Part shown: piece after piece, positions 41,334-50,376 of the stretch
Layout of the letters: each line of letters opens with the position of its first letter
Position numbering within the stretch: position 1 is the first letter of the stretch
Origin: Phycisphaerales bacterium
GTDB lineage: Bacteria > Planctomycetota > Phycisphaerae > Phycisphaerales > UBA1924
Assembly (NCBI GenBank): GCA_905339235.1
Contig: CAJPFG010000018.1
Location: 248,001 to 312,000 of the forward strand
Direction: 5' to 3'
Length of the DNA: 64,000 bases
Notes under the pieces: model-generated
Databases searched by the model: none
Told to the model about the DNA's origin: nothing
Seen by the model: only the letters and a program-made list of their open reading frames with translations
Position numbers and translations under genes: made by a program

Positions 41334-43250
41334 TCAGGTCGCGCGAGCCGTGGCGTCCGCGATGTGCCGGGCCGCGATCCGCAGCGCAACAAACACCACG
41401 CCGGCATGGAACGCCGCGTACCCGAACAGCAGGCCCCCGAACTCGAGGAAACTGAGGTCGCTTCCGAAGCCGTAGTAGTCAAACCCGTCGTTCCGAGGTC
41501 CGCTCAGGCTGCGAACCAGCCCGGTCATGGTGACCACGCTCAGGCCAAACGGGTTGAAAAAGCCGATCGCCGCGAAGATCCCGTCGGGATCACGGACTCC
41601 AATCGAGAGAATCCCGCCCAGGACCGGAAGCACGCCCCATACGCCCAGCCAAATCGCGAAGTTCGCCGCCGCCGCCCGCACGCTCTTCTTGATGATGGTC
41701 GAAAAGAGCACGCCCGTGGCGGCGGTCGCCGCCAGGGGCGCGCCGTACACGATCGGGAGCAAGAGCATCACCCGCCAGTCCACGATGCCCAGCACCGACA
41801 TCAGGCCAAAGTGCCCGAACACGACCGCCGGAACCAGCCATTGCCGGCGCAGAAAGCCTCCGAACTTGCTCCAGATCAGGTCCCGCGCCGACATCGGCGT
41901 CGCCAGCAGCGCATCCCACGTGCGGCTTTCTCGCTCCCCGGAAATGAGCGTCGAAGACCCGAACACCGCCAGCAGCAGCGTCATGCCGCATCCGGCCACG
42001 GCGATGGGAAAGTGCACGCCCTCACTGTGCACGTGCTGCCACCCCAGTTTGACGTACAGCCAGATGAGCGATCCCGCCACCACCGCGCCCAGCAGGAATC
42101 CATGCCACCGACGCCTGAACGTGGGCTGAAGAGCCTCCCGCCAATACACCGGGCGGTCGAGAACCTCGCGGCTTTCCTGACCCGCGCGCCGCCGCGATCC
42201 GGACTTCTGCCGCTTCCTGACCGCGGGTGCGCCCGGCAATCCCGCAGGTTCGCCGACCGCGGATTCCTGCACCGGCCCGCCGCTCGGAATCGCCGCTCCG
42301 GCTTCACCCTCCTTGCGGAGCACGCTCCGGAGGCGCGCCGCGGCCGCAATAAACAGCATCATCGCCAGCAGCAGGTTGTACCCCGTCGCCAGCGGCCACG
42401 CCAACGACACCGGGATCGGAGAGCCGGCGGATCGCATCTCGACCAGCACCAGCCCCATCACCGCCGGCGGGCAGAACATGACGTACCACTGCGGCGCAAG
42501 ATCGACGATGCCCAGGCCGCTACGTGAAAGCAGGAACACCACGAGCGGGCATATGCCCTGCGAAGCAAGGAACAGTACCAGCGCCGCCGCCGCCGCCGAG
42601 GGCGACCTCTTCGCACCGATCGAATGGAACACCGCCAACGACCCCGCCAGGACCGCCCCGGAAATTGTGAGCGACTGCACCGCGAACACGAACTCGCCCG
42701 TGATCCCCCCGAACAGCCGCATCGCCAGCAGCAGCGGCGTGGAGATCAGCGCCAGCACCACCAGTTGCACCAGCGTCGAGGTCAGTTTGCCCAGCACGAT
42801 CTGCCACGCCCGCAGCGGGGTGGTCAGCAGCGTCCCCAGCGTCCCGGCGCGCTTCTCGTCGCTGATCGCCGGCGCACCAAAGATGATCGCCGCCAGCGGT
42901 AGCGCGACCATCTGGAACCACGCCATCGAGTAGGCCACGATCGGCGCCATGCTCTGGAACTGCTGCAACCGCTGGCTCGGGCTGCCCTGAGACTCCGCGC
43001 GGCTCACCGCGTATACCAGCGAAACCAGCGCCAGCAGCAGCACCGTGTATATACCCCGGATCCAGTACGTCCCCGTCCGCCGGCCCGCCAGCCACATCTC
43101 CTTGTGGAAGATCGGTCCGGGTATCGCCCACGCCAGGTTCGCGGGCTTCAGCGCCTCCCCCATCCGCCGCGCCCACGACGGGGGCGCAACCGCCTCCTCG
43201 CCCGGCGCCGCGGGCGTCGCGCCCGCGGTCTGGGCCGCGTCGCCGTTCAT
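41334..43250 (-). CDS. ABC-2 type transporter permease
   Basis: 638 residues from ATG 43250, chosen by the ATGA overlap with the ATPase gene; the frame is open far upstream but only as an overlap. About twelve membrane helices in two halves, with an FHKEMW cue near the start and SDEKRAGTLGTLLTTPLRAWQIVLGK and SGERESRTWDALLATPMSARDLIWSK in matching positions of each half, the pattern of an internally duplicated ABC-2 permease. It pairs with the ATPase encoded upstream. Related modules occur with gliding or exopolysaccharide functions; the substrate is unknown. Confidence 0.86.
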   Translation of the reverse strand: MNGDAAQTAGATPAAPGEEAVAPPSWARRMGEALKPANLAWAIPGPIFHKEMWLAGRRTGTYWIRGIYTVLLLALVSLVYAVSRAESQGSPSQRLQQFQSMAPIVAYSMAWFQMVALPLAAIIFGAPAISDEKRAGTLGTLLTTPLRAWQIVLGKLTSTLVQLVVLALISTPLLLAMRLFGGITGEFVFAVQSLTISGAVLAGSLAVFHSIGAKRSPSAAAAALVLFLASQGICPLVVFLLSRSGLGIVDLAPQWYVMFCPPAVMGLVLVEMRSAGSPIPVSLAWPLATGYNLLLAMMLFIAAAARLRSVLRKEGEAGAAIPSGGPVQESAVGEPAGLPGAPAVRKRQKSGSRRRAGQESREVLDRPVYWREALQPTFRRRWHGFLLGAVVAGSLIWLYVKLGWQHVHSEGVHFPIAVAGCGMTLLLAVFGSSTLISGERESRTWDALLATPMSARDLIWSKFGGFLRRQWLVPAVVFGHFGLMSVLGIVDWRVMLLLPIVYGAPLAATAATGVLFSTIIKKSVRAAAANFAIWLGVWGVLPVLGGILSIGVRDPDGIFAAIGFFNPFGLSVVTMTGLVRSLSGPRNDGFDYYGFGSDLSFLEFGGLLFGYAAFHAGVVFVALRIAARHIADATARAT

Positions 43251-44197
43251 TGCAGCGCCCCCGTGGTCAGTTTCAGGAACGCGTCTTCGAGTTTCACGTC
43301 CTCCGGCTGGAACGCCGCGATCCTCGCCCCCGCGCCCACCAGCGCCTCGATGACAAAGTGATGCCCATGTTCGCCGGCGGTGAGTTCGACCGCCAGCGTG
43401 CGGTTCGCGGCGTCGGCCTCGACGCGGGCGACGCGGGCATCGGTTTCCAGCCGGGCCTTGGCCGCGTCGGCGCCCACGCCCTCGCGCTCCAGCCGCACGG
43501 CGATCCGCTCGCCGTGCCCGGCCTGGCGGGTCTTTGCGTACGCGTCCTGGATGGAGCCCGCGTACAGGAGTTTGCCCCGCTCGATGATCCCGATGGACGT
43601 ACACATCTCCGCGAGTTCGGAGAGGATGTGGGACGAGACCATCAGCGTCTTGCCCATCTTGCCGAGTTCGACCAGCAGCGATCGCATCTCGATCCGGGCG
43701 CGCGGGTCCAGCCCGCTGGCCGGCTCGTCGAGCAGGAGCACCTTGGGATCGTGGATGAGAACTCGCGCCACCCCCAGCCGCTGCTGCATGCCTCGCGAGA
43801 GGCTGTCCACCAGCGCGTGCTTCTTGGGCGTGAGGTCCGTGAGTTCGAGTACCTGATCCACGATGACGCGCCGCCGCGCCCGCTCGATTTGGAACGCCGC
43901 CGCGAAGAACTGCAGGTACTCGTCCACCGTCAGGTCGTCGTACACCCCCAGGAAGTCTGGCATGTACCCGATGACCCGCCGGATGTCGTCGCCGCGCGTG
44001 CCGATGTCCAGCCCGCACACGCTCGCCCGTCCGGCGTCGGGCTTGAGCAGGCACGCGAGGATCTTCATCGTCGTGGACTTGCCGGCGCCGTTGGGCCCGA
44101 TGAATCCGAAGATCTGCCCCGGCCCGATGTCGAGCGTCAGCCCCTCCAGCGCCGTGAGCGTGCCGTACCGCTTGGTCAGTCCCCGGGATTCGATCAT
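43247..44197 (-). CDS. ABC transporter ATP-binding protein
   Basis: 316 residues from ATG 44197, which overlaps the TGA of the 745-residue membrane protein gene (ATGA). Walker A GPNGAGKST (34-42), Q-loop YMPDFLGVYDD, signature LSRGMQQRLGVARVLIHDPKVLLLDEPASGLDP and a switch His in SSHIL are all present. The C-terminal 100 residues are the extension usual in ABC-2 ATPases. It energises the permease encoded immediately downstream. Confidence 0.92.
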   Translation of the reverse strand: MIESRGLTKRYGTLTALEGLTLDIGPGQIFGFIGPNGAGKSTTMKILACLLKPDAGRASVCGLDIGTRGDDIRRVIGYMPDFLGVYDDLTVDEYLQFFAAAFQIERARRRVIVDQVLELTDLTPKKHALVDSLSRGMQQRLGVARVLIHDPKVLLLDEPASGLDPRARIEMRSLLVELGKMGKTLMVSSHILSELAEMCTSIGIIERGKLLYAGSIQDAYAKTRQAGHGERIAVRLEREGVGADAAKARLETDARVARVEADAANRTLAVELTAGEHGHHFVIEALVGAGARIAAFQPEDVKLEDAFLKLTTGALQ

Positions 44198-46431
44198 GGG
44201 CTCCGCCCCTCGCTCTCGATCCGCACCAGCGCCCGCAGCACCGTGATGGACCGTTCCGTGGAGTTCTCGATCCTCGGCATGTCCGGGTCCTCCGCGCCCT
44301 CGATCTCCATCGTCACGCACGCCCACCCGCCCGACTCCACCCGCGCCGCGGCCGCGTCCGCCCTCTCCCGCACGCCCGGCAACGCCAGCGACGCCGAGGG
44401 CCATTGTCCCGTCGCCTGCCACGTCAAACCCGACCAGTACAGCCCGGATGTGGAATCGGCCCGGGGTGGCTGCCACACCGGCGGAACCTCTCGCAGTCCC
44501 ATATCGCTCCGTGCATCCGCAAGCCACAACGGCTTCCCGTTTTTCGCATCGTCCGTGACGAAGTCCAGCGTCCAGTGTCCCTCGCGCGTGCTCATCGCCG
44601 CGGAGCGGACTTGCGCGGCCCCGTTCAACCCGGTCGCCTCGACCGCGTACCGGCCCCCGGCCTTGCGAACCAGCAGCCGCGGCAGCCCCGCCGGCGGCGC
44701 TTCGCCCGCGGAGCGCTGCACCAACGTGCGATAGGTCCATTGTCCCTGCGGCAGCGGAAGGGGCGAAAGCGATCGGGGCTCCGTCGCGGTGAGCCTGGTC
44801 CGGACCGGCGCCAGCGCCGTCGGCGACGTGCGGAAATACTCCACCGGCGACACGCCGCGCCACCACGCCCCGTCCGACGACGGGTAGGTCGCGCTCAGCG
44901 GCCTGCCCGCGAAGACGCTGGCCACGGCCGTGCTCCACGCGCCGCGGCGGTCGCCGTCATCGATCAGGTCCACCACCCGAGTTCTCGAAACCACGCTGTC
45001 CCCCGAACGAACGACCATCGGCGCGATATACGCCGCCGCCGACGCCGCTCCGATCCAGCCGATGGCGCTCAGCCAACTCCACCGCGATACCCCGCGCCGC
45101 CGCAGGATCACCGCGTCGAACGGGCCGACGCACGCCGCCAGCAGCAGCACCGCGCCCGCGATGACAACAAACGACCAGTCCCCGATCGGCGCGATGCCCG
45201 CGCTGTGGTCCAGCGTGGACCGGATCGCCGCCATCTGCTGCGAGTCGGCCCCCGATGCGCTCATCCACGACATCGACTCCCAGTTGGGGTCAATCGTCCG
45301 GACGTGCTCCGGCAGGATGCCCGTGGCCTCGCCGGTGAACAGCGGCCTCCACAGCCGCCGCGTGCTTTCCTTCATCACCATCCGCGGGACCCGCTGCGGG
45401 TCTACGCCCAGCACCGTCACCATCCCGGTCCCCACCGGCCCGCGCGCCGCCAGGGCCACGCCGTCCTCCCCGGAAACCGGCCAGAACGCGTCCCAGCCGT
45501 CGGCAAGCCCTCGGGCAGTAATCCGTATCGCGCGGCCGCTGAGCGATCGCTGATCATCACGCCCCGCCCAGTCGCCGGTAGTCACCAGACGCGCCGGCGC
45601 GATATCCAGCACCCCGGGCCCGACAAACTCCATCCACGCGCTGCCCGCGCCGTCGGCCTCCAGGATCAGCCGCCCGCCCGCCTCCACCCAGGTCATCAGC
45701 GCGCCGCGGGCTCGCGCATCGGCGCGGGCCAACTCTTCCGCTTTCGCGACCACCACATCCACGCCGTCGTAGCACAGCCAACCCAGCGGCAGATCCTTCG
45801 GCCGGGTACGCACCGCCGCCAGGGTGTCCCACACGTCGGCGGACGGCGTCTGGCCCGAGGAGTAGGGCCCGCGCACGATCACCTGCGCCGCGGGCGCCTC
45901 GCCGGACGGATCTTCTCTTACCCCGGTGTACTCGGTGGGCTTGACATCCACCACGTTCACGGAAAACGCATCGACGCTCGAACTCTCGCCGACGATGAGC
46001 GCGCTCCGCGGTTGAATCTCGATCATCGGAAAGGGCAGGGCCGACCGGCGGTCATTCTGGATGAACTCGAGTTCCTGCTTGAACCGCCCGGAGGTCAGCG
46101 TCAGCGCAAACGCCGTGGTCCGGCTCGGCAGACACGCCGCGAGTTCGAAGGGCACCGTCTCTCCCGGCGTCGTCGCGATGGGAAGCACGATCCGCGCCCG
46201 CTCCACCGCGTCCTGCGAATACTCGAGAACCAACTCCCCGGAGAACGGGGCCGGGCCCCCGAGCACATCCACCCAGATCGGCGCCCACCGCTCCGCCGGC
46301 AGCGTGCCGTCAAACCCGAACCGCACACCCGTGATCTCCGCGGGCGGAGGCTTCTTCGATCCTCCCTGCGCCCACGCCGGCGACGCGCCCAGCGCCAGTG
46401 CCATCACGAACAGACACCGGCGCCCTCTCAT
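44194..46431 (-). CDS. Exported/membrane protein of the MoxR-VWA operon
   Basis: 745 residues from ATG 46431, giving a signal peptide (LFVMALALGASPAWAQ). A large extracytoplasmic beta-rich region (to about 400) includes a GATase-like segment (LMTWVEAGGRLILEADGAGSAW). Two membrane helices follow (FVVIAGAVLLLAACVG and SWLSAIGWIGAASAAAYIAPMVV), then a second soluble region. Proteins of this type sit between the BatA/VWA and ABC genes in planctomycete operons. Function unknown. It overlaps the ATPase gene by 4 bases. Confidence 0.75.
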   Translation of the reverse strand: MRGRRCLFVMALALGASPAWAQGGSKKPPPAEITGVRFGFDGTLPAERWAPIWVDVLGGPAPFSGELVLEYSQDAVERARIVLPIATTPGETVPFELAACLPSRTTAFALTLTSGRFKQELEFIQNDRRSALPFPMIEIQPRSALIVGESSSVDAFSVNVVDVKPTEYTGVREDPSGEAPAAQVIVRGPYSSGQTPSADVWDTLAAVRTRPKDLPLGWLCYDGVDVVVAKAEELARADARARGALMTWVEAGGRLILEADGAGSAWMEFVGPGVLDIAPARLVTTGDWAGRDDQRSLSGRAIRITARGLADGWDAFWPVSGEDGVALAARGPVGTGMVTVLGVDPQRVPRMVMKESTRRLWRPLFTGEATGILPEHVRTIDPNWESMSWMSASGADSQQMAAIRSTLDHSAGIAPIGDWSFVVIAGAVLLLAACVGPFDAVILRRRGVSRWSWLSAIGWIGAASAAAYIAPMVVRSGDSVVSRTRVVDLIDDGDRRGAWSTAVASVFAGRPLSATYPSSDGAWWRGVSPVEYFRTSPTALAPVRTRLTATEPRSLSPLPLPQGQWTYRTLVQRSAGEAPPAGLPRLLVRKAGGRYAVEATGLNGAAQVRSAAMSTREGHWTLDFVTDDAKNGKPLWLADARSDMGLREVPPVWQPPRADSTSGLYWSGLTWQATGQWPSASLALPGVRERADAAAARVESGGWACVTMEIEGAEDPDMPRIENSTERSITVLRALVRIESEGRSP

Positions 46432-46474
46432 GCCTTTTCCCCCACACGGATCCTCCCACGAAGGGAGACGCGGC

Positions 46475-48751
46475 TCACACGTGCACCTTGCGGTTGTACA
46501 CAAACCACTCCAGCATGACTATCGCGAGCGCGGCGAGCAGCAGCCATGGCCAGAGTCTCCGATCCGCAACCGCCGAACCCTCGGACTCCGCGATAAGGAC
46601 CTTGCTCGCCAACTCCACTCGCTCCGACGCCGCGACGTCCGACTCGCGCGTGTCGAACAGGTTGGCCGCGTAGAACCGCGTCGCCCGTCCCTCGTCGTCC
46701 TGGAAGTCCGTCGGGCCCGAGGCCCCCTTCCAGGACACGTTGTAAACGCCCGACCGGGTGAGTGGCCCGAAGACAACCCGCCCGTCGGCCGCCGCCTGTA
46801 GTTTCTGGGCATCGCCCACCGGCGGTTTCACGCTGATGTCCGCCGCGCCGCTCGGAATCCGATCCGAGAGCACGCTCCCCGGCTGAATCAGCCGCCCGGT
46901 CGCCCCGGTCCCCGCGTCGTCCGCCAGATAGCCCGTGGCGCTCGCCATGAACACCACGAAACTCACGTTGAACGGCCAATCACTCTCCGCGACCTCGAAG
47001 GGGATGATCACGCTGCGAATCTCCGCCGTGGAGGCATCCAGAATGATCGGCCCCGTGTCGGAACTCGCGAGCACCGCGGCCGGACTCCCCGACTCGATCT
47101 CCACCTTGCGGCTCTTGGCGATATCCAGCCCGTCGAGATTCACCGAACGCAGCAGCGGGTGGTCTCGCCGCCAGTCCACGATCGACGACACCTCGCCGAA
47201 GCCCAGGTCCTTGATACCCGAGGGCGTCTGCCCCAGCCGTAGCGGAACATCGCCGATGATCAGGTAACGCCCGGGGGGCAGCAGGTCTTCCGGCTTCACG
47301 TCATCCGCCGGCGCCGCGGCCGCGGGAGTCTCCGCCCCCGGCGTGCCGGTCGGCGCCGCGGGCGCCACCGGCAGCGGCTTCTTCGCACCCGGCGGGAGCC
47401 ACCCGTCGAGGATGAAGACGTCGTATTCGCCCAGCGTGCCGTCGAGCGCCTTCTGCTGGAACTGCGGCGGCGAAAGTTCGCTCAGCCGCGAGAGCGGAAG
47501 CCCCTGCAAGGCCGTGAGCAGGAAGAGGTTCTTGCTGGGTGAGACAACCGCGATGGCCAGCCGCTTCGCCGGCGGCACCACCAGCCAGCCGCTGTCGTCC
47601 AGGGCGAGCACATCGCCGGTGAGCGGCGTTCCCGACCCCGGGTCGCGCAGACGCACCTGCACGATCGCGCCCGCACCACGCTCCAGCGAGAACACCGCCC
47701 CGCCCACCCCGGGCGTCGGCCGGACCAGGTTCCTGGGCGCCTCGTCGGGCGCCGCCACGCCCGCGGCGGCGCGGGTGGCGTTTTCCTGGGCCGCGGCCCG
47801 GGCCGCCTCGGGCGCCGAGAGCGTCAGCCCGTCGGTGCTCGCCGCGGGGAGGGTCGTTGTCTTGATGCCCGCGCCCTGGCCGTCCACGATCAACTCGACA
47901 TCCACCGAGCGGGCGAGCGTCTGGTTGTTCTCCATCGACACGTAGACGCTCAGCCTGTTGGGGTTGTCGAACGAGCGCTCCGCACGCATCCCCACAATCG
48001 CCACGTTCGCCGCCTCGGACGTGCCCACGCGATGGAACTCGACCTTGTCCTCGGGCCCGGGCGCCGCCTTGCCGGCGTCCGGGATGCACCCGTCGGAATA
48101 GATATGCATCGTGAACGGCACGTCGCTCGTCAGCCCTTCCACCTCCACCCCCTCGACTTTGCGCTTCTGCTGCTGCGCTTTCGCGAGGCGGATGGCCTCT
48201 TCGATGGCGGTGGGGGTTTCCGTGGGTGTCACAGCCTCGATGGCGCGCTTCAACGCGTCCTTGTCGCTCGTCAACTGCTGGCGGATCTCCGCCTGCGAGT
48301 CGAAGGCGATGACCATCGCCTGGTCGGCCTTGTCCTTGTCGAACAGCCCGCCCTCGCGAAGCGACTCGACCAGCGCGATCGCCTGCTTCTTGGCCGCGTC
48401 CAGGCGCGAGACCTTCTCGCCCCGCTCCTCTTCATCCATCGCGCTCATCGAGGCCGATCGATCCAGCAGGATCACGTGCCGCGCCCCGGTCACCGTCTGC
48501 CCCTTGATCTGCGGCTGCCCCAGCGCGGCCAGCAAGCCGCCGAGCACCAGCAGTTGCAGGATCAGCAGGATGTTCCGCCGCAGTTTCTGGAACGGCGCGT
48601 TCGCCTGCAAGTCCTGGATCGCCTTCTTCCACAGCAGCGTCGTCGAGACTTCCACATCCCGCCGCCTCAACTTCAGGAAATAGAGGATCAGCAACGCGGG
48701 GATCGCGATGCTCGCGGCGATAGCGGCGTAGGGCCAGGTGAGCCAGGTCAT
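46475..48751 (-). CDS. BatA-like VWA-domain membrane protein
   Basis: 758 residues from ATG 48751; the open frame upstream is only the repeat element. N-terminal BatA module: membrane helix (PYAAIAASIAIPALLILYFLKLRRR), the TTLLWKKAIQDLQANAPFQ stretch and a second helix. A VWA domain follows with a complete MIDAS start (LLDRSASMS, DxSxS). A central region of about 300 residues and a C-terminal helix (LWPWLLLAALAIVMLEWF) complete it. With MoxR and DUF58 it forms the Bat-type chaperone/assembly set, which is linked to envelope stress in other bacteria. Confidence 0.84.
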   Translation of the reverse strand: MTWLTWPYAAIAASIAIPALLILYFLKLRRRDVEVSTTLLWKKAIQDLQANAPFQKLRRNILLILQLLVLGGLLAALGQPQIKGQTVTGARHVILLDRSASMSAMDEEERGEKVSRLDAAKKQAIALVESLREGGLFDKDKADQAMVIAFDSQAEIRQQLTSDKDALKRAIEAVTPTETPTAIEEAIRLAKAQQQKRKVEGVEVEGLTSDVPFTMHIYSDGCIPDAGKAAPGPEDKVEFHRVGTSEAANVAIVGMRAERSFDNPNRLSVYVSMENNQTLARSVDVELIVDGQGAGIKTTTLPAASTDGLTLSAPEAARAAAQENATRAAAGVAAPDEAPRNLVRPTPGVGGAVFSLERGAGAIVQVRLRDPGSGTPLTGDVLALDDSGWLVVPPAKRLAIAVVSPSKNLFLLTALQGLPLSRLSELSPPQFQQKALDGTLGEYDVFILDGWLPPGAKKPLPVAPAAPTGTPGAETPAAAAPADDVKPEDLLPPGRYLIIGDVPLRLGQTPSGIKDLGFGEVSSIVDWRRDHPLLRSVNLDGLDIAKSRKVEIESGSPAAVLASSDTGPIILDASTAEIRSVIIPFEVAESDWPFNVSFVVFMASATGYLADDAGTGATGRLIQPGSVLSDRIPSGAADISVKPPVGDAQKLQAAADGRVVFGPLTRSGVYNVSWKGASGPTDFQDDEGRATRFYAANLFDTRESDVAASERVELASKVLIAESEGSAVADRRLWPWLLLAALAIVMLEWFVYNRKVHV

Positions 48752-48766
48752 GGGAGAGGGCTCCCA

Positions 48767-48857
48767 AATAGCCAATTGCCAATAGCAGCCAGCAAATCGG
48801 AACCGCGTCCTGGCCGGCTCTTCCGAAATCGCCATTTGCGATTTGCCATTTGCGATT
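48767..48857. repeat. GCAAAT/ATTTGC inverted repeat element, copy C
   Basis: Fills the whole gap between the DUF58 and BatA-like genes. Left units (GCCAAT, AGCAAAT) and right units (CGCCATTT, GCGATTT, GCCATTT, GCGATTT) flank a CGGAA/TTCCG stem. Its right edge abuts the DUF58 stop codon. Confidence 0.75.
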
Positions 48858-49781
48858 TCACTTCACAATCCCCCTCTTCCGCAGGTAATCCAGGATCAGC
48901 ACGTCGATCGGCGTGTCGCTCCGCACCGTCATGTGCGTCATCTCACGCCGCGCGCAGAACGCGGCCAACTGTTGGCAGTACGCCGCCAGGTTCGCCTTGT
49001 ACCGCTTCAGCAGCGGCGCCGAGATCGTGACCTCCGCGGTGTCCAGGTCCTCCATGTCCTTCAGGCGGAGGTCGCCGGTCAGCGGCGGCTCGATCTCCTG
49101 CGGGCTGAGCACCTGGATCACGTACACGTCGTACCCGTGCCCGACCAGCCGCCGCAGGCCTTCCTCGAACCCTTCCTTAAAGAAGAAATCGGAGAAGACC
49201 AGCATCAGCCCCTTGCCGCGCCGGGTCATGGCGATCCGCTCCGCGGCCTCTTTGAACGAGAAGTCCCCGCCCGGCTCCAGCGAGCACACCCACGATGCCA
49301 GTTCGTGCACGCGGCGCCGCCCGCGCAGATCGCGCACGGCCGAGAGCAGGCTCCCCGGCGCCTCGCCCATCGCCGCCGCGCCGACGCGGTTGAGGTTCAC
49401 CAGCCCTACATACCCCAGAGCCATGATGGCCTTCTGCATGAACAGGAACTTGCTGGGCTCGCCGCAGTCGCTGCTCGCGGAGCAGTCGATGATCAGTTGC
49501 AGCGAGAGGTCTTCCTCCTCAAGAAAGAGTTTCATGAAGAGTTGATCGAGGCGGGCGTAGATGTTCCAGTCGATGTGGCGTGTGTCATCGCCGATGGAGT
49601 AGGGGCGGTGGTCGGCGAACTCGACGGACTGGCCGCGCTTCTTGGAACGGCGCTCGCCCTTGAGCTTGCCGAAGAAGACCTTCTTGCTCGAGAGGTCGAG
49701 GGGATCGAGTTTGGCGATCAGCTCGGAAGTGAGCAGGTCATCAATGCCCTTGGGCCGGGTTGGGTTGGCGGTTTTCAGCAT
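48858..49781 (-). CDS. DUF58 protein (MoxR partner)
   Basis: 307 residues from ATG 49781. The core GQSVEFADHRPYSIGDDTRHIDWNIYARLDQLFMKLFLEEEDLSLQL is the DUF58 signature, followed by a degenerate VWA-like fold (LIIDCSASSDCG, LMLVFSDFFF). No membrane helix. DUF58 proteins work with MoxR AAA+ ATPases, probably presenting or remodelling VWA-containing clients. It is separated from moxR by the GxxExxY segment, whose left inverted repeat begins 10 bp before this start codon. Confidence 0.92.
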   Translation of the reverse strand: MLKTANPTRPKGIDDLLTSELIAKLDPLDLSSKKVFFGKLKGERRSKKRGQSVEFADHRPYSIGDDTRHIDWNIYARLDQLFMKLFLEEEDLSLQLIIDCSASSDCGEPSKFLFMQKAIMALGYVGLVNLNRVGAAAMGEAPGSLLSAVRDLRGRRRVHELASWVCSLEPGGDFSFKEAAERIAMTRRGKGLMLVFSDFFFKEGFEEGLRRLVGHGYDVYVIQVLSPQEIEPPLTGDLRLKDMEDLDTAEVTISAPLLKRYKANLAAYCQQLAAFCARREMTHMTVRSDTPIDVLILDYLRKRGIVK

Positions 49782-49790
49782 TCGACAAAC

Positions 49791-49814
49791 CGAACACAGA
49801 GGAAGACAGAGGGG
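49791..49814 (+). repeat. Left copy of a perfect 24-bp inverted repeat
   Basis: Begins CGAACACAGAGG and ends GACAGAGGGG. Its exact reverse complement lies at 50350-50373. Together the two copies bound the GxxExxY gene. Confidence 0.92.
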
Positions 49815-49844
49815 AACAGAGTGACGGAAAAGACCAGGAAGGTG

Positions 49845-50312
49845 CTACGTGACAGTTCGCGGCAGGGCCGCTTCGTTCAGCCTGCGGTAGATCCCGTCCT
49901 TGAGGCGCAGGACGTTGAAGTTGATCACAAGCCCCAGCGCAAGGCGTGCCGCGCGGAGGTGATTCACCAACTGGGCCAGGTGGATGTCAGGTACCTTTTC
50001 CACCGCCTTGAGCTCCAGGATGACAGACTCCTCCACGAGCACATCAAGGCGTACTTCGCCCACCTTCTTGCCTTCGTATTCGACCTCGACGGGAACCTGC
50101 TGCCTGGCCCTGATGCCTCGCTTCGCGAGCTCGATCATCAGTGCTGCTTCGTAGATCCGCTCCGGAAGCCCCGGTCCGAGCACGGAATGGACCTGCATCG
50201 CCGCGCCGATGATCGAGTGCGTCGGCGCATTCATGGAATCGGCCACGATCCTAGTCCGATCGCTGCTCCATGCGCCTTCAAACGCTTCGACCTGATGCGG
50301 GTGCTCGTCCAT
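49845..50312 (-). CDS. GxxExxY protein (putative PD-(D/E)XK nuclease fold)
   Basis: 155 residues from ATG 50312; TTG 50327 and ATG 50234 are other options, and the last best fits the usual N-terminus of the family (SIIGAAMQVHSVLGPGLPERIYEAAL). The GxxExxY stretch reads GPGLPERIYE, with R in the usual place of a small residue. A later EVRLDVLVEESVILELKAVEKV carries D and E..K spaced as in PD-(D/E)XK nucleases. The biochemical role is unproven for the family. It is embedded in the inverted-repeat segment. Confidence 0.85.
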   Translation of the reverse strand: MDEHPHQVEAFEGAWSSDRTRIVADSMNAPTHSIIGAAMQVHSVLGPGLPERIYEAALMIELAKRGIRARQQVPVEVEYEGKKVGEVRLDVLVEESVILELKAVEKVPDIHLAQLVNHLRAARLALGLVINFNVLRLKDGIYRRLNEAALPRTVT

Positions 50313-50349
50313 TCCACTTCCGTTCAAGGGTTCTCTGTCTTCCTCGCTC

Positions 50350-50373
50350 CCCCTCTGTCTTCCTCTGTGTTCG
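50350..50373 (-). repeat. Right copy of the 24-bp inverted repeat
   Basis: Exact reverse complement of 49791-49814. A partial second unit (CTCTGTCTTCCTC) lies beside it at 50333-50345, so this edge has two tandem copies of a 13-bp core. Confidence 0.92.
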
Positions 50374-50376
50374 TTT

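Larger units (their letters stand above)
49791..50373. mobile_element. Putative insertion carrying the GxxExxY gene
   Basis: A 583-bp segment with one gene, bounded by a perfect 24-bp inverted repeat. It fills the space between the moxR stop (50377) and the DUF58 start (49781), two genes that are normally adjacent. No transposase is encoded and no target-site duplication is obvious. The mobile nature is inferred from the boundary repeats and the operon position. Confidence 0.5.

Noticed and set aside
43251..44054. Upstream extension of the ABC permease frame
   Set aside because: It overlaps the ABC ATPase gene completely and is Arg-rich; ATG 43250 with its ATGA overlap is the natural start.
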